This document shows, one piece after another, positions 58,699 through 64,000 of a DNA stretch of 64,000 nucleotides (position 1 is its first letter; each line of letters begins with the position of its first letter). The translations under genes were made by a program, and so were the position numbers. Where the stretch lies: positions 1 to 64,000 of the forward strand of contig JAPLEO010000060.1 of NCBI GenBank assembly GCA_026391125.1, in the 5' to 3' direction. This DNA comes from Bacteroidota bacterium. Lineage in GTDB: Bacteria > Bacteroidota > Bacteroidia > Chitinophagales > Chitinophagaceae. The notes beneath the pieces are model-generated. The model was not told where the DNA came from. It made no database searches and saw only the letters and a list, made by a program, of their open reading frames with translations.

Positions 58699-60915
58699 AT
58701 GCCTCAAAATAAAATTTACAAATCGCCCATGAATTCTTTGGGCTACGGTTTTATTGATGCACCTTATTTGCCTAAAGGAAAAGATGAATACCATCTTCGA
58801 AATATTCAAAACAGAAACGGTATTAATTATCGACAACTAAATGCTTATGAAATTGAAGTATTAGTTAGAAATAGAAATACCAGCGACGACTGGAATAAAT
58901 TTTTAGTTTCTGATCTATTCAATCCTGAACTTGTAAAAAACTGTAAGTTCTATGGATTAGTTAGAATTGGAAAATTAGAACCCATTTGTTTGGGATTTAG
59001 TGATCTAAAAGTTCCAGTAGGTTTGTATAATAGTACCATCATTAGTTGCGATTTTGGCGACAATGTAGTGATCGACAATGTGCACTATCTCGCACACTAT
59101 ATTATTGGTAGCGAAGTACTCATTACCAACGTTGATGAAATGGTTACAACCAACCATAGCAAATTCGGTAACGGTATCATCAAAGAAGGTGAAAGTGAAG
59201 ACGTAAGGATCTGGATGGAATTGTGTAATGAAAATACAGGTCGTAAAGTGTTGCCATTCGTAGGAATGTTATCGGGCGATGCTTTTTTGTGGAGTAAATA
59301 CAAAGACGATGAGGTTTTACAGGAACAATTCAAAACCTTTACAGCTAAGCAATTTAAACCCAACAGAGGCTATTACGGGAAAGTGGGCGACAGAACGGTG
59401 ATCAAAAATACACGCATCATTAAAGACGTATGGATTGGTTCAGATGCTTACATTAAGGGAGCGAATAAGTTAAAGAACATCACCATCAATTCAGGACCTG
59501 AGGGAACTACTCAAATTGGTGAAGGTTGCGAAATTGTAAATGGTATTGTAGGATTTGGTTGCCGATTATTTTACGGTATTAAAGCTGTTCGTTTTGTGAT
59601 GGCCGACCATTCTCAATTAAAATATGGTGCTCGTTTGATCAACTCTTACCTCGGACCAAACGCTACTATTTCTTGTTGCGAGGTTTTGAATTCTTTGATC
59701 TTCCCAGCCCACGAGCAACACCATAATAATAGTTTTCTTTGTGCAGCATTAGTTATGGGTCAGAGTAATATTGCAGCGGGTGCTACCATTGGATCAAATC
59801 ATAATAGCAGAGGGGCAGATGGTGAAGTTGTTTTAGGAAGAGGCTTTTGGCCCGGCCTTTGTGTAAGCATTAAACACAATTCTAAATTTGCAAGCTTTAC
59901 CATTTTAGCCAAAGGCGACTACCCTACTGAATTAAATATCCAAACACCATTCTCACTGGTAAGTATTGATAATAGTAATGATCAGTTAATAGTGATGCCA
60001 GGATATTGGTTCTTATACAATATGTATGCATTGGCACGTAATGCCTGGAAGTATGTAGATCGTGACAAACGTACAGAGCGGATCCAGCATATTGAATATG
60101 ATTTTCTTGCACCAGATACCATTAATGAAATATTAGGTTCCATTAAATTATTAGAACTCGCTACTGGCAAAGCCTATCAGCTTTCTTTGTACAAGGACAA
60201 AAAAACTACGGAAGAAGAAACAAGGGCCATTGGAAGAAATCTTTTAAAAACTAGAAATAAAATAGTTGATCAGTTAGAAATTTTGGGTGAAGGTTTTGAA
60301 AACAGTAAACGGAAAGTGGTTTTCAGAAAAGTATTAAAAGCTTACCACATATTCGAAGAAATGGTATTGCTTTATGGCATGACTGAAGTTTTAAAAACCG
60401 CAAAAGAAAAATCTATCAAAAATTTTGAAGGGCTCATCGATATGTTACCTGCAAAAACGAATTGCAATAATTGGATCAATTTAGGTGGACAGTTAATTCC
60501 TGAATCAGAAATTCTGTCTCTACGCAAAAAGATCAATTCCAATAAAATAAAATCATGGGATGAGATCCATGTTTTCTATGAAACTATGGGGAAAGCATAT
60601 CCTGCACAAAGGGCTGCGCATGGGTTTGCAGCTTTGAGTGAGTTGCTTGGCACTTCTCTTAAGAAAATAAACAAACAACAATTCAATAGTCTGCTTGATG
60701 CCATGATCAGCACTAAAGAGTGGATGGCAAAGGGAATACATGATTCAAAAGCAAAAGACTATTCCAACCCCTATCGAAAAATGGTGTATGACACCACTGC
60801 TGAAATGAATGCAGTAGTTGGAAGATTAGAAGACAATAGTTTTATAAAAGACCAGGTCGCCGAATTAAAAATTTACAAAAAAGAAATGGCGGTGATCAAG
60901 AAGCAATTTTCTTAA
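58699..60915 (+). CDS. DUF4954-like protein with hexapeptide/left-handed beta-helix character
   Basis: About 738 aa; YGKVGDRTVIKNTRIIKDVWIGSDAYIKGANKLKNITINSG...IAAGATIGSNHNSRGADGEVVLGRGFWPGLCVS. Confidence 0.65.
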   Translation: MPQNKIYKSPMNSLGYGFIDAPYLPKGKDEYHLRNIQNRNGINYRQLNAYEIEVLVRNRNTSDDWNKFLVSDLFNPELVKNCKFYGLVRIGKLEPICLGFSDLKVPVGLYNSTIISCDFGDNVVIDNVHYLAHYIIGSEVLITNVDEMVTTNHSKFGNGIIKEGESEDVRIWMELCNENTGRKVLPFVGMLSGDAFLWSKYKDDEVLQEQFKTFTAKQFKPNRGYYGKVGDRTVIKNTRIIKDVWIGSDAYIKGANKLKNITINSGPEGTTQIGEGCEIVNGIVGFGCRLFYGIKAVRFVMADHSQLKYGARLINSYLGPNATISCCEVLNSLIFPAHEQHHNNSFLCAALVMGQSNIAAGATIGSNHNSRGADGEVVLGRGFWPGLCVSIKHNSKFASFTILAKGDYPTELNIQTPFSLVSIDNSNDQLIVMPGYWFLYNMYALARNAWKYVDRDKRTERIQHIEYDFLAPDTINEILGSIKLLELATGKAYQLSLYKDKKTTEEETRAIGRNLLKTRNKIVDQLEILGEGFENSKRKVVFRKVLKAYHIFEEMVLLYGMTEVLKTAKEKSIKNFEGLIDMLPAKTNCNNWINLGGQLIPESEILSLRKKINSNKIKSWDEIHVFYETMGKAYPAQRAAHGFAALSELLGTSLKKINKQQFNSLLDAMISTKEWMAKGIHDSKAKDYSNPYRKMVYDTTAEMNAVVGRLEDNSFIKDQVAELKIYKKEMAVIKKQFS

Positions 60916-60920
60916 AAAAA

Positions 60921-60948
60921 AGGCCAGTCGAACTAGACTGGCCTTTTT
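60921..60948 (+). terminator. Terminator between DUF4954-like gene and ssb
   Basis: AGGCCAGTC-GAACTA-GACTGGCCT-TTTT. Confidence 0.9.
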
Positions 60949-60968
60949 AGTATTGGTAACTAATTACT

Positions 60969-61379
60969 TTAAAATGGAAGGTCGTCTAATGGTTCAGACG
61001 GACTACTTACCGATGTACTTGTTGAATTGCTATTTTCTGGTTGTGAAGCACCCCCTTCATTTGGTTTGCCACCTAACAGTTGAATATTCAAAGTTCTCAG
61101 GCTTAGCGTAGCACCATTTCTTCCATCAGCAGTAGTATAAGTTCTTACATCAGGAGTCCCTTCTACATAAACGCTAGTACCCTTCTTCAAATAAGGTGCA
61201 ATACCTGTTCTATCAGTCCAATAAGCACAATCAACCCAGGTTGTTTTGTCTTTCTGAACGCCCTGAGCATCCTTAAAACGCTCAGTATGTGCCACAGTGA
61301 AGTTGATCACTGACTTTCCATTTACGTTGTTTAATACGGCATCCTTTCCCAGATTGCCGATCACTTGAAGCTTTATCAT
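60969..61379 (-). CDS. ssb: Single-stranded DNA-binding protein
   Basis: MIKLQVIGNLGKDAVLN...FTVAHTERF...acidic tail PLDDLPF. Confidence 0.95.
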   Translation of the reverse strand: MIKLQVIGNLGKDAVLNNVNGKSVINFTVAHTERFKDAQGVQKDKTTWVDCAYWTDRTGIAPYLKKGTSVYVEGTPDVRTYTTADGRNGATLSLRTLNIQLLGGKPNEGGASQPENSNSTSTSVSSPSEPLDDLPF

Positions 61380-61620
61380 ATCTATTTTGTTGTTTCTTTC
61401 GTGAATATAGTGTTGCTCAAATTAGTAAAATTCTTGTCGCGTTTCGCTTGAATTTTTTAACCATTTATGCCACATTTTTTGGCAAACCACCCCAAATGGG
61501 ACCAGTTTGGGCCCTTGAAAGGCTTATTTTTCGCTTTTCGAAAGATTTTTAACGTCTCCTCGAATTAAAACGGGAAGCACTTAAGAGCAGTTGTTCTAAT
61601 TTCGCCTAAATTTTAAAAGG

Positions 61621-62700
61621 ATGAGTCGCAAAGGAAAAGTGTTAGTGGCAATGAGCGGCGGTATTGATAGTACCGTTGTAGCATTGATGCTGCACCATGA
61701 GGGGTATGAAGTGGTAGGAATTACCATGAAAACATGGGATTATGCCAGCAGTGGCACTAGTAGTAAAGAAACAGGATGTTGCAATATCGATTCTTTCAAT
61801 GATGCCAGGCAGGCTGCTGTGCACCACGGGTTTCCACATTTTATTCTAGATATACGTGAAGAATTTGGCGATTTTGTAATTGAAAATTTCATTGAAGAAT
61901 ACATTGCTGGGCGCACACCCAATCCATGTGTGATGTGTAATACCCATATCAAATGGAGGGCACTTTTGAAAAGAGCCAATGCATTGGATTGTGAATTCAT
62001 TGCTACTGGTCACTATGCAGAAATACGTAAACACACTAACGATCGATACGTCATTAGCAAAGGTGCCGATGAAACCAAAGACCAGAGCTATGTGCTTTGG
62101 GGTTTAGAACAAGACTTGTTAGCAAGAACTATGTTACCATTAGGTAGCTATCGCAAATCTGCAATCAGACAAATGGCGATTGATATGGGTTATCCAGAAT
62201 TGGCTAAAAAAAGTGAGAGCTATGAAATTTGCTTTGTTCCCGATAATGATTATCGTGGTTTCTTAAAGCGCAATGTAGACGGATTAGAAGAGCGTGTGAA
62301 TGGGGGTTGGTTTGTAGATAAAACTGGAAAGCGCTTGGGCAAACACAAAGGATATCCATTTTATACCATTGGCCAGAGAAAGGGATTAGAAATTGCGATG
62401 GGACATCCCGTTTATGTAACTTCTATTAATCCAGATACCAATACCGTTGTGCTAGGAGATGAAAAAGATCTAGAGCAAAATGATATGCTAATAGGCAAAA
62501 TGAATTGGGGAAAATACGATGGCATCAGTGATGGTATGGAAGCGATTACAAAAATTCGATATAAAGACAGCGGCGCTTTGAGTCATTTATACAATACAGA
62601 AAATGGCGTACGTGCTAGATTCTTTGAGAACGTAAAGGGCATTGCACCCGGACAAAGTGCTGTGATCTATGAAGGGAATGATGTGGTTGCAGGCGGATAG
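61621..62700 (+). CDS. mnmA: tRNA-specific 2-thiouridylase
   Basis: VLVAMSGGIDSTVVALMLHHEGYEVVGITMK, GRTPNPCVMCNTHIKW, ATGHYAEI, AKKSESYEICFVPDNDY. Confidence 0.96.
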   Translation: MSRKGKVLVAMSGGIDSTVVALMLHHEGYEVVGITMKTWDYASSGTSSKETGCCNIDSFNDARQAAVHHGFPHFILDIREEFGDFVIENFIEEYIAGRTPNPCVMCNTHIKWRALLKRANALDCEFIATGHYAEIRKHTNDRYVISKGADETKDQSYVLWGLEQDLLARTMLPLGSYRKSAIRQMAIDMGYPELAKKSESYEICFVPDNDYRGFLKRNVDGLEERVNGGWFVDKTGKRLGKHKGYPFYTIGQRKGLEIAMGHPVYVTSINPDTNTVVLGDEKDLEQNDMLIGKMNWGKYDGISDGMEAITKIRYKDSGALSHLYNTENGVRARFFENVKGIAPGQSAVIYEGNDVVAGG

Positions 62701-63864
62701 AACCGCATACATGGTATCGGCTTTATCTGTATACCCAATCAAATATTTTTCTTCGATTAATTTCAAAGAGGGATCCTGCGCAAGAATATAAGTTTTGAGA
62801 TCTTCATTTTCTGCTTTAAAAACAGAGCAGGTGCTATATAAAAAATAACCATTGGGGGTAAGTGAGGAAAGAATATTACTGACAATATTTTTTTGCAAGC
62901 TGGTATAATGTGCAATTTTATCTTCTGTAAAAAAAGATAGTTGTTCAGGTGTTCTACCCCAGGTACCACTGCCACTGCAGGGCACATCGGCCATGATCAG
63001 ATCAAACTTTCCATTGGGCTTTGTAGGATTCGGTTTTGATAAATCGGTTGTTACTGATTGAAAATATTTGATACCAGCTCTTTCAAATCTTGCCTTCAAA
63101 TTATGCAGAATACTTGCACGGATATCAGAAACCGTCATATCCATCACACCAAAAAAATCTCTCGCCAAAATTGTTTTACCACCACTGGCTGCACAACAGT
63201 CCCACAGCTGAATTGCTTTTGTTTTATCCGTTTCCATTTTGGCAAAAAGCTCGGCAATTCTTTGTGAACTTTTATCTTGAACTATCACATCTCTATCAAT
63301 ACTAACTACCTCATCAATTTTCACTGAATTTGGAAGCGCAAAACAGTTTTCTGAAACTTCTGTAAATGCAATTTTAGCAGTTTTGATTTGCTTTCGAACG
63401 GCATCATATTTACCCGGACGCAATCTTAAAAAAACGTCGGGCTGTATGAAGTGTGAAATAGAAAAAGCTTTTACTGGTATCACATTACTAATGCTCGAAG
63501 TACAGGGGAAAATTGCTCCCACCTGAAATGCAGGGTATTGCTCTAATACAAAAGCTAATTTTTCATCCAAATGTTTCGACCAATGGTTCTTCCAGTTTTC
63601 GTCGAACAATAATTCCCAACCATCTTCTAGCCCACTCACTAAAAAAACAGCAATCTTAAATCTATTTTCAATCGCAATGGAAGCGCCTGCTTTTCCAATT
63701 CTAGAATAAGCATAACAGAGGTGTGCAATATTTCTTCGATCTTTTGATCCAAATTTTTTGTTTTCAGAAAAATGCTTTTTCAAATAAGCAGCCAAGGGCA
63801 TACTACCATCATAGTTGCTCATGATTTGAATCGCAGAAAGTAAGTATTGGTTGGCGTATTTCAT
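62587..63864 (-). CDS. RsmB/NOP2-like RNA m5C methyltransferase
   Basis: DCCAASGGKTILARDFF, IMADVPCSGSGTWGRTPEQ, NGYFLYSTCSVFKAENE. Confidence 0.9.
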   Translation of the reverse strand: MKYANQYLLSAIQIMSNYDGSMPLAAYLKKHFSENKKFGSKDRRNIAHLCYAYSRIGKAGASIAIENRFKIAVFLVSGLEDGWELLFDENWKNHWSKHLDEKLAFVLEQYPAFQVGAIFPCTSSISNVIPVKAFSISHFIQPDVFLRLRPGKYDAVRKQIKTAKIAFTEVSENCFALPNSVKIDEVVSIDRDVIVQDKSSQRIAELFAKMETDKTKAIQLWDCCAASGGKTILARDFFGVMDMTVSDIRASILHNLKARFERAGIKYFQSVTTDLSKPNPTKPNGKFDLIMADVPCSGSGTWGRTPEQLSFFTEDKIAHYTSLQKNIVSNILSSLTPNGYFLYSTCSVFKAENEDLKTYILAQDPSLKLIEEKYLIGYTDKADTMYAVLSACNHIIPFIDHSTLSGCNALYVLKESSTYAIFCIV

Positions 63865-63882
63865 GTTTGGGGATGCAATTCT

Positions 63883-64000
63883 TTATAATTCTAATAAGGA
63901 CTTAACTGGATCTTTCCCAATCAATAATAATTCTGGATTCTCTAATAATTCTTTCACCCGCACTAAGAAACTCACACTTTCTCTGCCATCAATAATTCGA
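63883..64000 (-). CDS. odhB: Dihydrolipoamide succinyltransferase (2-oxoglutarate dehydrogenase E2), C-terminal end, partial
   Basis: Minus-strand RIIDGRESVSFLVRVKELLENPELLLIGKDPVKSLLEL*, matching the E2 ...DHRIIDGRESVGFLV...E.LENP... C-terminus. Confidence 0.9.
   Translation of the reverse strand, partial: RIIDGRESVSFLVRVKELLENPELLLIGKDPVKSLLEL

Overview
The window is a 64 kb chromosomal segment from a Bacteroidota member, probably Chitinophagaceae-like. Support: Bacteroidota-type TAnnTTTG promoter motifs, a TonB-dependent receptor, TamB, and an infA-rpmJ-rpsM-rpsK-rpsD-rpoA-rplQ-carA cluster. Most genes are housekeeping: carA, rpoA, ribosomal proteins, pta-ackA, glk, aroQ, rpe, phoH, ribBA, def, ruvX, mutS, glmS, ssb, mnmA and the 3' end of odhB/sucB. 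I saw no CRISPR array, prophage or recognisable tRNA. Non-routine items: (1) the 5' end of a group IIC-like intron at the left edge, next to a terminator hairpin; (2) two small membrane-protein genes and rpmJ that the ORF track misses; (3) an rpsD gene with an apparent internal deletion and frameshift; (4) a tamB-like gene whose N-terminus implies a non-ATG start; (5) inverted repeats, one attenuator-like, in the gaps of the rpsM-rplQ cluster; (6) heptad purine tracts (gene-strand sense) and a repeated GC hairpin module after stop codons; (7) an esterase / ATP-grasp / GCS2-like ligase locus, the best candidate here for an uncharacterised pathway; (8) two adjacent Zn-hydrolases that both seem to carry a C-terminal GATase-like domain, next to a symporter with two micro-ORFs. 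All family calls come from reading the sequence; no database search was run.
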